Shown here: positions 10,500 to 17,124 of the stretch, one piece after another
Numbering within the stretch: the first letter of the stretch is position 1
How the letters are laid out: the number at the start of each line of letters is the position of its first letter
Source of the DNA: Alphaproteobacteria bacterium
GTDB taxonomy: Bacteria > Pseudomonadota > Alphaproteobacteria > Caulobacterales > Caulobacteraceae
Direction: 5' to 3'
Length of the DNA stretch: 19,853 nucleotides
NCBI GenBank assembly: GCA_018895795.1
Contig: JAHINZ010000487.1
Location: forward strand, 1-19,853
The notes under the pieces: model-generated
What the model saw: only the letters and a program-made list of their open reading frames with translations
Databases searched by the model: none
What the model was told of the DNA's origin: nothing
Program-made: the position numbers and the translations under genes

Positions 10500-11975
10500 C
10501 TACCAGGTCTCGACCTTGGCCGCCGCCGCGCCGCCGCCGCCGCCGAGCCGGGTAAGGGCTCTGGGCTGGGCGAAAGGACGAATGACGGTTTCAGGCCGGG
10601 CGTCGGCCTCACCCATCCTATGGGTCTGGAAGCGGGCGACCAGATTGGACAGCTGATTGGTTTCGGTCTTCAGGCTGTTGGCGGCCGCCGAGGCCTCCTC
10701 GACCATGGCGGCGTTCTGCTGGGTCACCTGGTCCATCTGGTTGACGGCGGTGTTGACCTGGTGAAGGCCGGTGGCTTGCTCCTGTGCGGACTTGGCGATC
10801 TCGGAGATCAGGATGTCGATCTCGGTGATCTTGTCGACAATGCCGCTCAGCGAGTCGCCGGTGTCGCCCACCAGCTTGACCCCGCGAGAGACTTGCGAAG
10901 AGCTGCTGGCGATCAGGGTCCTGATCTGCTTGGCCGCGTCGGCGGAGCGTTGGGCCAGGGCCCGCACTTCCTGAGCCACGACCGCGAAGCCTCGGCCCGC
11001 GTCGCCGGCCCGGGCGGCTTCAACGCCGGCGTTCAGAGCCAGCAGATTGGTCTGGAAAGCGATCTCGTCGATCACCCCGATAATGTTTGTGATCTGGCTC
11101 GAGCTCTGTTCGATCTCGCCCATGGCGGTGACCGCTTCACGCATTACGGCGCCGGAACTGGCCGCGTCGGCGCGGGCGCCGGAAGCCGAGGCCGAGGCCT
11201 GTCGGGCGCCGTCGGCGCTGCGCCTGACCGTGGCGGTGATCTGATCGAGCGCGGCCGCCGTCTCTTCCAGACTGGCGGCCTGTTGTTCGGTGCGGCGCGA
11301 AAGGTCGTTGGACGCCGAGGCGATCTCGTTGGCGCCTGAATGCAAGGCGCCGGTCGCGGCGCTGATGCCGCTCAGGGCGTCGCTCATGGCGTCGATCGCA
11401 CCGTTGAAATCGGTGCGGATGCCTTCGAAACTGCCCTCGAACGGCGTGACGATCCGCGCGGTCAGGTCGCCCCGGGCCATACGATTGAGGCTGTTGGCGA
11501 GGTCGGCGATGACGGACTGTTGCACTTCGCTGGCGTGGCTCTGTTCGGCGACCATTGCGATCCGGGCGATCTCGTCCGGGGTTATGTCGACCGCGAACTT
11601 GACCACCTTGTAGGGCGCGCCATTCTCATCGAGCACGGGATTGTAAGAGGCCTGGATCCAGCAGTCGGCGCCGCTCTTGCTGATGCGCTTGAACTTTTGA
11701 GCGACGAATTGGCCAGCCTTTAACGTCGCCCAGAACGCGCGATAGTCCGCGCTGGCGGCCTCCTCATGCGTGACGAAGATCCGGTGATGCTGGCCCACCA
11801 GCTCCTCCGCCCGGTAGCCCAGGGTGTTGAGGAAATTGGTGTTGGCGCGAAGGATGAGGCCGTCGAGCTGGAATTCGATCACCGCCTGGGATCGATCCAC
11901 CGCAGCCATCTGGGCCTCGAGGTCGCGGCTGCGCGCCGCTTCGGCCTGGCTGGGCTTGCGCCTGTTGAAAAACAT
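10500..11975 (-). CDS. Soluble PAS-HAMP methyl-accepting chemotaxis protein
   Basis: A 491-residue chemoreceptor without a signal peptide or transmembrane helix, so it should sit in a cytoplasmic array. A PAS domain (about 30-135: NTLGYRAEELVGQHH to WIQASYNPVLDENG) is followed by a HAMP-like linker (about 150-200) and a methyl-accepting coiled coil. The hairpin tip that binds CheA/CheW is fully conserved (about 302-342: DEIAFQTNLLALNAGVEAAR, then GRGFAVVAQEVR). The ligand or redox cofactor of the PAS domain cannot be read from sequence. The C-terminus ends KVETW after a Gly/Ala run and lacks an exact NWETF CheR-tether motif. I chose ATG 11975 (MFFNRRKPSQ, with GGAG upstream) over an in-frame upstream start at 12059, which adds 28 residues unlike the family. 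No che genes are nearby. Confidence 0.93.
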   Translation of the reverse strand: MFFNRRKPSQAEAARSRDLEAQMAAVDRSQAVIEFQLDGLILRANTNFLNTLGYRAEELVGQHHRIFVTHEEAASADYRAFWATLKAGQFVAQKFKRISKSGADCWIQASYNPVLDENGAPYKVVKFAVDITPDEIARIAMVAEQSHASEVQQSVIADLANSLNRMARGDLTARIVTPFEGSFEGIRTDFNGAIDAMSDALSGISAATGALHSGANEIASASNDLSRRTEQQAASLEETAAALDQITATVRRSADGARQASASASGARADAASSGAVMREAVTAMGEIEQSSSQITNIIGVIDEIAFQTNLLALNAGVEAARAGDAGRGFAVVAQEVRALAQRSADAAKQIRTLIASSSSQVSRGVKLVGDTGDSLSGIVDKITEIDILISEIAKSAQEQATGLHQVNTAVNQMDQVTQQNAAMVEEASAAANSLKTETNQLSNLVARFQTHRMGEADARPETVIRPFAQPRALTRLGGGGGAAAAKVETW

Positions 11976-12145
11976 CGACCAACATCTCCAAGCTTGGCCA
12001 GGGAAGATCTTATCCCCGCGCAAACCTTGGGAAAGCCTTGAGGTTGGAATGGATAACAAGGTGACAATATTTCTCCCGCCAGCCTAAGTGCCGCGGGGGT
12101 CCAATGGGGCTGAATAGGGGGCGGATAGAAGCTTCACCGCTTAGG

Positions 12146-12365
12146 GCATGATGATTTTAGACAGCACCATCGACCCCAAATCCCGCTCTCCCCGGCGAAA
12201 GCCTGGGCGCGGATCGAACCCAGAGCCGGAAGTACTCTGGCAGGGTCGGAAGGCGCGTCATCCCCAAACGCTCGGGCTGAATCGGGGCCCCCGGCTGGGG
12301 TCTCTCCTCGGGCGCGCGCTTTGTGCGACCCGGGGACCGGGGAGAGCGGATTAAAATGATGCTTC
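12146..12365. repeat. Intergenic repeat element bounded by inverted repeats
   Basis: A roughly 220-bp non-coding block that fills most of the gap between the chemoreceptor start and the esterase stop. Perfect 13-bp inverted repeats, CCGCTCTCCCCGG at 12183-12195 and its complement at 12337-12349, lie inside imperfect outer arms (GCATGATGATTTTAG at 12146 and TTAAAATGATGC ending at 12362). The interior has further small palindromes such as CCAGAG...CTCTGG. No open frame inside looks coding. The CTCTCCCCGGCGAAAGCC motif resembles repeats I remember from Caulobacterales genomes. It may be a MITE-like or RNA-structured repeat; no transposase is near. Confidence 0.7.
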
Positions 12366-12384
12366 AGCGAAAAATCTTCGCCCC

Positions 12385-13344
12385 CTAGGCCTTGGGCTTC
12401 AACAGCCCGTGCATGCCCAGCCAGCGGACATAGGCGTCGAACCATCCGGTGCTGGTGGTGGTCTTCGGGTACATGCCGAAGCCATGCCCGCCCTGCTCAT
12501 AGAGATGGAACTCCGCCGGGCGCTTGGCGGCCCGCCAACTGTCGATCAGCCCAAAGCCGCTGTTGGCGAAGAACGGATCGTCGGCCGCCAGGGCCACGAA
12601 CATCGGCGGCGCGTCGGCGGGCGGGGTGACCGCGGTCAGGGGCCCGTAGATCAGGCCGATGAAAGCGGGCTTGGCGTCGTTGTCGGCCAGGGTGGTGGCC
12701 AGGGTCAGCATCGCGCCGGCGGAAAAGCCGACCATGCCGATGCGGTCCGGGTCGACCTTCCATTCGGCCGACCGCTTGCGGACCAGCGCGAAGGCCGCCC
12801 GCGAGTCGGCGAGCTGCGGGGCCAGGCCCGCCATCGCCGCCTGCGGATCGGGTCGCGGCCGCTGGGCGGTGGCCGAGAACATCTCGCTCATCGACCGCTC
12901 GAAGCCGGGCATGTCCGCCGGCGTCGGGTTCAGGCGGTATTTCAGCACGAAGGCGGCCACGCCCTTGTCGGCCAGGGCGCGGGCCACGTCCCAGCCCTCG
13001 TTCTCCATCGACAGGGTGCGAAAGCCGCCGCCGGGGGCGACGATCACCGCCGCGCCCGTCGCCTTGGCCGGATCGGGCAGGAACGGCGTCAGGGTCGCGA
13101 CCGTGACATTGCGGGCGAAGACGCTGTTATATTGGCTGTGCCAGGATTCCGCCGCGGTCGCGCCCGGCAGGACGCCCGTATCGAGCGTGATCGCCTTGGG
13201 TTGAGCCGGGACGGCGATGGGCGTCATCCGGTCATTCTGGGCCTGGGCGCCGCCGGCCAGGGCCAGCGTCAGGACCAGGGCCGCCAGGCTCGCGCGGAGG
13301 GATCGCGCGGGACCCTCGGTCCGGGCCAGATCAGGGCTTCTCAT
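12385..13344 (-). CDS. Secreted alpha/beta-hydrolase esterase (acetylxylan esterase-like)
   Basis: A 319-residue predicted serine esterase with a Sec signal peptide (hydrophobic run to about residue 35, ending AQA). The fold markers are in order: oxyanion-hole segment VIVAPGGGF, nucleophile elbow GFSAG with S208, acid residue in AADDPFF (D255 or D256), and catalytic histidine in GGHGF (H287). This is the pattern of the BD-FAE / COG0657 esterases often found in xylan-utilisation loci. Acetyl or feruloyl ester removal from hemicellulose is the likely job, inferred from family and from the divergent GH43 gene. ATG 13344 is preceded by AAGGGAGAA. A nested hairpin lies in its leader and a LacI-type operator 100 bp upstream. 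Substrate is not proven. Confidence 0.88.
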   Translation of the reverse strand: MRSPDLARTEGPARSLRASLAALVLTLALAGGAQAQNDRMTPIAVPAQPKAITLDTGVLPGATAAESWHSQYNSVFARNVTVATLTPFLPDPAKATGAAVIVAPGGGFRTLSMENEGWDVARALADKGVAAFVLKYRLNPTPADMPGFERSMSEMFSATAQRPRPDPQAAMAGLAPQLADSRAAFALVRKRSAEWKVDPDRIGMVGFSAGAMLTLATTLADNDAKPAFIGLIYGPLTAVTPPADAPPMFVALAADDPFFANSGFGLIDSWRAAKRPAEFHLYEQGGHGFGMYPKTTTSTGWFDAYVRWLGMHGLLKPKA

Positions 13345-13367
13345 GGCATTTCTCCCTTATTGTTCTT

Positions 13368-13408
13368 GGTCTCGATGACGCCTGACGGGACCGCGCCCGT
13401 CCGAGACC
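13368..13408 (-). promoter_or_regulatory. Nested hairpin in the esterase 5' leader
   Basis: Outer arms GGTCTCG (13368-13374) and CGAGACC (13402-13408) pair perfectly and enclose inner arms GACGGG (13384-13389) and CCCGTC (13396-13401). The structure lies 24-64 bp upstream of the esterase ATG, so it would be in the mRNA leader if transcription starts near the operator. There is no T-run; it could affect translation or stability, or be a second operator. Confidence 0.5.
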
Positions 13409-13443
13409 GTGGCGCGAGATCCTGTCACGTCTTGTCCGACAAA

Positions 13444-13457
13444 TGGTAGCGTTAACA
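13444..13457. promoter_or_regulatory. LacI/XylR-like operator between esterase and GH43 genes
   Basis: TGGTAGCGTTAACA reads TGTTAACGCTACCA on the other strand. As I recall, the operator of the Caulobacter crescentus xylose repressor XylR (LacI family), found in the xylX promoter, is TGTTAGCGCTACCA; the two differ at one of 14 positions. The site is centred on CG like LacI-family operators. On the plus strand TTGTCCG (13432-13438) and GCGTTAAC (13449-13456), 10 bp apart, weakly resemble the Caulobacter housekeeping promoter TTGACGS-N10-14-GCTANAWC, so the operator would cover the -10 of the GH43 promoter. Confidence 0.7.
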
Positions 13458-13617
13458 GTTTGTTTTGCGCAAGAGGGTGGAAAAGCAAAAGTCCGCCAAA
13501 GGCGTTCACCTTGATCGCGCCATCGGATCGAGCGCTTGGCGGAGATCACTCGGCCTGGGCGATTGACGGATAGTTTTGTCTGAGTAATTCTTGGCCCAAC
13601 GGTGGGAGACCAGGACA

Positions 13618-14619
13618 ATGGGTTTGGCAGGGGTGGCGTTTGCGCTGGCGGCGACGATGCTTGCCGGCGCTCCATCGGGCGCGCCTGACGCGAAGGCGGT
13701 CGAGCCCGGCTCCAATCCCATCATCCGGGACAGATTCACGGCGGACCCCGCGCCCCTGGTGGTGGGCGATCGGCTCTTTCTCTATGTCGGCCACGACCAA
13801 GCCCAGCGCGACGAAATGTTCAACATGCGCGAGTGGCTGGTCTATTCGACGACGGACATGAAGACCTGGACGTCCTACCCGCCGATCATGAAGGCGACGG
13901 ACTTCAAATGGGCCATCAAGGACGCCTGGGCGTCGCAGGCCATCCAGAAGAACGGCAAATTCTACTTCTACGCCGCGGTCGAGCATGACGGAACGCACCC
14001 GGGCAAGGCCATCGGTGTGGCGGTCTCGGACCGGCCGACGGGGCCCTTCGTCGATGCGCGCGGCTCGGCCCTGATCTCCAACGACATGACCCCCAAGGGC
14101 ACGCACAGCTGGGAGGACATCGACCCCACGGTGTTCACCGATGACGACGGGACGAGCTGGATCGCCTGGGGGAATCGCCAGGCCTACATCGCCAAGCTCA
14201 AGCCCAACATGATCGAGCTGGACGGCCCGATCACGGAAATCACCCCGCCCCATTTCGAAGAAGGGCCGTGGCTGCACAAGCGGGGGGCCCTGTATTACCT
14301 GACCTACGCGTCCCTCGACCGTTCCACCCAACGCGACGAGCACGTCTCCTACGCCACCGCGCCCGCCATCACCGGGCCGTGGACCTATCGCGGGGAGCTC
14401 ACCGGGTCGGGCCAATACAGCTTCACGATCCATCCCGGCATCGCCCAGTTCAAGGGCGACTGGTACATTTTCCTGCACAACGCGGCGCTGACGATCGGGG
14501 ATCAGAACGGCGCCATCGGGCGCCGGGCCGTGACGGTGGAACGCCTGCACTACACCGCCGATGGCGCGCTTCAGCCCGTGGCTCAGACCCAGGCGGGCGT
14601 GTCGGCGCCTGTCCCCTAG
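13618..14619 (+). CDS. Secreted glycoside hydrolase family 43 protein
   Basis: A 333-residue five-bladed beta-propeller glycosidase, probably an arabinofuranosidase or beta-xylosidase acting on hemicellulose side chains or oligomers. The GH43 triad is visible: general base D43 in FTADPAPL, pKa-modulating D169 in SWEDIDPTVF, and general acid E215 in FEEGPW. The hydrophobic N-terminus (GLAGVAFALAATMLAGAPSGAPDA) looks like a signal peptide. ATG 13618 has GGGAG nine bases upstream; the in-frame TTG at 13591 would add AQRWETRT, giving a positively charged n-region, so it remains possible. There is no carbohydrate-binding module or C-terminal beta-sandwich. It is divergent from the esterase, with a XylR-like operator between, suggesting co-regulation by pentose. 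Confidence 0.93.
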   Translation: MGLAGVAFALAATMLAGAPSGAPDAKAVEPGSNPIIRDRFTADPAPLVVGDRLFLYVGHDQAQRDEMFNMREWLVYSTTDMKTWTSYPPIMKATDFKWAIKDAWASQAIQKNGKFYFYAAVEHDGTHPGKAIGVAVSDRPTGPFVDARGSALISNDMTPKGTHSWEDIDPTVFTDDDGTSWIAWGNRQAYIAKLKPNMIELDGPITEITPPHFEEGPWLHKRGALYYLTYASLDRSTQRDEHVSYATAPAITGPWTYRGELTGSGQYSFTIHPGIAQFKGDWYIFLHNAALTIGDQNGAIGRRAVTVERLHYTADGALQPVAQTQAGVSAPVP

Positions 14620-14652
14620 CCGGACATCGCGGTTGGGCCGCGCTGGGCGCGG

Positions 14653-14988
14653 CTAAGGCCTTCCCCGCCTGCCGCCGCCCGTCTTCAATCGCTCCAGGGC
14701 GGAGCGGGCGATCTCGGCTTGCGGGACGGCGGGGCTGACGGGGAGGGCGACCGCCGGGGGACCACCCGCCACAGGCTCTATCCGACGCGGCGGGGCCGGG
14801 ACCATGGCGGCGATCTTGCGAGCCGTGGCCGCGAACACGCCGCACAGCCTGGCCCTGGCCAGGGCCTTGGCGACCTCGGCGGGGTCCTTGCTGGTCTCGG
14901 CGACGGCCCAGGCCGCGTCGAGGGCGGCCATCAGCTTGATCTGGAAGTCATCGCACCATTGGCGCGGATCGGGGGTCTGGGTGCTCAT
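14653..14988 (-). CDS. Small hypothetical protein
   Basis: I do not recognise this 111-residue protein. Residues 8-65 are predicted helical and alanine-rich (DFQIKLMAALDAAWAVAETS, then AEVAKALARARLCGVFA), followed by a proline-rich linker (MVPAPPRRIEPVAGGPPAV) and a short basic C-terminus (ERLKTGGGRRGRP). There is no signal peptide or membrane helix. Codon use fits real coding. ATG 14988 is preceded closely by GAGG. An unusually AT-rich block 43-84 bp upstream could be its promoter. It is convergent with the GH43 gene (33 bp apart), and a 6-bp hairpin (14637-14653) touches its stop codon. The helix/linker make-up resembles small regulatory or DNA-associated proteins, but no function can be assigned. 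Confidence 0.7.
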   Translation of the reverse strand: MSTQTPDPRQWCDDFQIKLMAALDAAWAVAETSKDPAEVAKALARARLCGVFAATARKIAAMVPAPPRRIEPVAGGPPAVALPVSPAVPQAEIARSALERLKTGGGRRGRP

Positions 14989-15030
14989 GCCTCAATCATG
15001 CGGCCAGTCCGAGCGCCGGGGATAAGGTCG

Positions 15031-15072
15031 GGCTATATTTTTATAGAGCGTTGATTTTATAGGAATTTATTT
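15031..15072 (-). promoter_or_regulatory. AT-rich putative promoter of the small hypothetical gene
   Basis: A sharp AT-rich island in otherwise GC-rich DNA, containing CTATATTTTTATAG (15033-15046, a 5-bp palindrome with a TTTT centre) and GATTTTATAGGAATTTATTT. On the minus strand it offers TATAAAA-type -10 sequences 45-75 bp ahead of the 14988 start codon. An architectural protein or curved-DNA site is an alternative. Confidence 0.45.
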
Positions 15073-15136
15073 CGGCGAGAGCGGGGATTGAGCGGGCTCT
15101 ATCCCCGGCGTCGGGGGCGGGCGGGCGTGGTAGATG

Positions 15137-15244
15137 CTCCCCCTTTGGGGGAGCTGTCGGCGCAGCCGACGGAGGGGGCTAATGCGGCTTAAGCCGAGAT
15201 GGCCCCCTCCGCCCCTCCGGGCCACCTCCCCCTGGAGGGGGAGG
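15137..15244. repeat. GC-rich multi-hairpin intergenic repeat
   Basis: Three stacked inverted repeats: CTCCCCC/GGGGGAG (15137-15143 with 15147-15153), CGGAGGGGGC/GCCCCCTCCG (15170-15179 with 15202-15211, perfect 10 bp) and CCTCCCCC/GGGGGAGG (15225-15232 with 15237-15244). Between the first and second lies TCGGCGCAGCCGA. The two outer hairpins are mirror versions of each other around the central stem, so the whole is a large composite palindrome. The CTCCCCCTTTGGGGGAGCTG motif recalls repeats common in Caulobacterales and sphingomonads. It lies 123 bp upstream of the M28 peptidase start and is non-coding. Confidence 0.8.
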
Positions 15245-15366
15245 ATCCCCCACCCCTGTGGATAACTTTTCCGCTCCGGCGCCGAAGCCGGCCGCGTTTG
15301 AGGTGGGGCCTTGCGGGGCGGGGCGCGAGACGGCAACGTCGCGCCCGCAATTGGTCCGGAGTCGTC

Positions 15367-16761
15367 ATGCGTCTGCCCCTCGTCCTCGCCGCCCCCCTTC
15401 TGGTCGCGGGTCTGCTGCTGGCGGCGCCCGCCGTCGCGGCCGAAGTCCCCGCGCCGTCGACCGACCAGCCGCTGCTGCGGAGCGTGGCCGCCGAGGTCGA
15501 CCCCAAGGCCCTGGAGGCCACCATCCGCTCGCTGGTCGGGTTCGGCACCCGTCACACCCTGTCGGACACGGTCTCCGAAACGCGCGGCATCGGCGCGGCC
15601 CGCCGCTGGGCCAAGGGGCGGTTCGAGGCGATCGGCAAGGACTGCGGCGGCTGCCTGACCATCGCCACCCCGTCCGACACGGTGACCGGCAAGCGCGTGC
15701 CCAATCCCACCCAGGTGATGGACGTGCTGGCCATCCAGAAGGGGACCAGCGATCCGGACCGGGTGATCATCATCGCCGGCCATATCGACAGCCGGGTCAC
15801 CGACGTGATGGACTTCACCAGCGACGCGCCCGGGGCCAATGACGACGCCTCGGGCGTGGCCGCCGTGATCGAGGCGGCGCGGGTGCTGTCCAAGCACAGG
15901 TTCCCGGCCACCCTGGTGTTCGCGGTGCTGTCGGGCGAGGAGCAGGGGCTGTATGGCGGCAAGGTGCTGGCCAACTACGCCCGGGCCCAGGGCTGGAAGG
16001 TCGAGGCCGACCTCAACAACGACATCGTCGGCAACAGCCGCGGCCAGAGCGGGGTGATGAACAACACCCAGGTGCGGGTGTTCTCCGAGGGCACCAAGGC
16101 GGTCGAGACACCCGAACAGGCCAATGGCCGGCGCTATAACGGCGGCGAGGTCGACAGTCCGTCACGCAACCTGGCCCGCTTCCTGGACGGCCTGGCCGAC
16201 CGCTATCTGAACGCCTTCGACGTGACGATGGTCTATCGCACCGACCGCTATGGCCGGGGCGGCGACCAGGTGCCGGTGCTGGAAGCCGGCTATCCGGCCG
16301 TGCGGGTTACCGAGGCGGCCGAGAACTATGACCGCCAGCACCAGGACCTGCGCACCGAGAACGGCAAGGCCTATGGCGACGTGATCGAGGGCGTCGACTT
16401 CGCCTATCTGGCCCAGGTGACACGGCTGAACGTGACGGCCATGGCCGCCCTGGCCTCGGCCCCGACTCCGCCGCAGGGCGTCAAGATCGAGGGCGCGGTC
16501 AGCCCCGACACCAAGGTTTCCTGGACCGCCACGCCCGGCGCGGCCGGCCACCGCGTCTGGTGGCGCGGCACCACCGACCCGACCTGGCGCTACAGCCGCT
16601 GGGTCCCGGCCGGGACCAGCGCCGTGCTGAAGGATGTGGTCATCGACGACTGGTTCTTCGGGGTTTCATCGGTCTCGGCCGACGGCTGGGAAAGCCCGGT
16701 GGTGTTCCCCGGTCCGGCCGGCAGTTTCGAGAGCCCGGCGCCGGCGGCGGCGGCGAAATAG
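15367..16761 (+). CDS. Secreted M28 family zinc aminopeptidase
   Basis: A 464-residue exported metallopeptidase. The signal peptide MRLPLVLAAPLLVAGLLLAA ends near AVAA|EV. The M28 co-catalytic two-zinc site is complete: H139 and D141 (AGHIDSR), D159/D160 (GANDDASG), the catalytic E191 with ligand E192 (SGEEQG), D219 (NNDIVG) and H325 (YDRQHQ). It should remove N-terminal amino acids from peptides in the periplasm or outside the cell. Residues about 365-450 form a separate Trp-rich, beta-strand domain of fibronectin-III type, unusual but known in secreted M28 enzymes. ATG 15367 has GGAG six bases upstream; the frame stays open back to 15199 through the palindromic repeat, which I treat as non-coding. 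Its stop is 3 bp from the convergent GNAT stop. Confidence 0.93.
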   Translation: MRLPLVLAAPLLVAGLLLAAPAVAAEVPAPSTDQPLLRSVAAEVDPKALEATIRSLVGFGTRHTLSDTVSETRGIGAARRWAKGRFEAIGKDCGGCLTIATPSDTVTGKRVPNPTQVMDVLAIQKGTSDPDRVIIIAGHIDSRVTDVMDFTSDAPGANDDASGVAAVIEAARVLSKHRFPATLVFAVLSGEEQGLYGGKVLANYARAQGWKVEADLNNDIVGNSRGQSGVMNNTQVRVFSEGTKAVETPEQANGRRYNGGEVDSPSRNLARFLDGLADRYLNAFDVTMVYRTDRYGRGGDQVPVLEAGYPAVRVTEAAENYDRQHQDLRTENGKAYGDVIEGVDFAYLAQVTRLNVTAMAALASAPTPPQGVKIEGAVSPDTKVSWTATPGAAGHRVWWRGTTDPTWRYSRWVPAGTSAVLKDVVIDDWFFGVSSVSADGWESPVVFPGPAGSFESPAPAAAAK

Positions 16762-16764
16762 GGA

Positions 16765-17034
16765 TCAGGCGATCAGGTCGGGTTCGTTGCGGCGCATCCA
16801 GGCGGCCGCATAGGAGCACAGCGGGGTGATCATCAGGCCTTCCTCGCGGGCGGCGGCGGCGATGTGCTCCATCAGCCGCGCGGCCGCGCCGTGGCCGCGC
16901 AGGGCCGGATCACTCTCGACATGGGGAATGATCAACCGCTCGCCGCTGCGCCGATAGTCGGCATAGGTCAGCAGGCCGTCGATCTCCAGCTCATAGCGGC
17001 TGAGCGCGGTGTTCTGGCGGAAGGTCTCGGTCAT
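16765..17034 (-). CDS. Small GNAT-type N-acetyltransferase (YjdJ-like)
   Basis: An 89-residue protein of the minimal GNAT family (PF14542 type). It shows LEIDGLLTYADYRRSGERLIIPHVESDPALRGHGAAARLM, where VESDPALRGHGAA is the acetyl-CoA-binding segment (equivalent to R/QxxGxG/A), and a C-terminal ITPLCSYAAAWMRRNEPDL, the family's typical C-x-YAxxW/F motif. Substrate unknown; cytoplasmic. ATG 17034 gives the usual family length of about 90; the frame continues upstream to 17103 but that part does not resemble the family. No clear Shine-Dalgarno is seen. It lies 90 bp downstream of the thiolase on the same strand and may be read from its promoter. Confidence 0.88.
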   Translation of the reverse strand: MTETFRQNTALSRYELEIDGLLTYADYRRSGERLIIPHVESDPALRGHGAAARLMEHIAAAAREEGLMITPLCSYAAAWMRRNEPDLIA

Positions 17035-17124
17035 GGGGGCGGACGCACGCTCGAACGGCTGGAGTTGCCCAGACCCAGTGAGGCCTGGGCGCTTCGCCAG
17101 CAAGCGCTAAGCGCATTTGGCGGG

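Noticed and set aside
14637..14653. Hairpin between the convergent GH43 gene and small hypothetical gene as a terminator
   Set aside because: The stem is only 6 bp, has no T-run on either strand and overlaps a stop codon.
15199..15366. N-terminal extension of the M28 peptidase
   Set aside because: The extra 56 codons read through a palindromic intergenic repeat, and the ATG at 15367 has a Shine-Dalgarno and begins a perfect signal peptide.
17035..17103. 23-codon N-terminal extension of the GNAT protein
   Set aside because: The extension does not resemble the family and the ATG at 17034 gives the usual length of about 90 residues.
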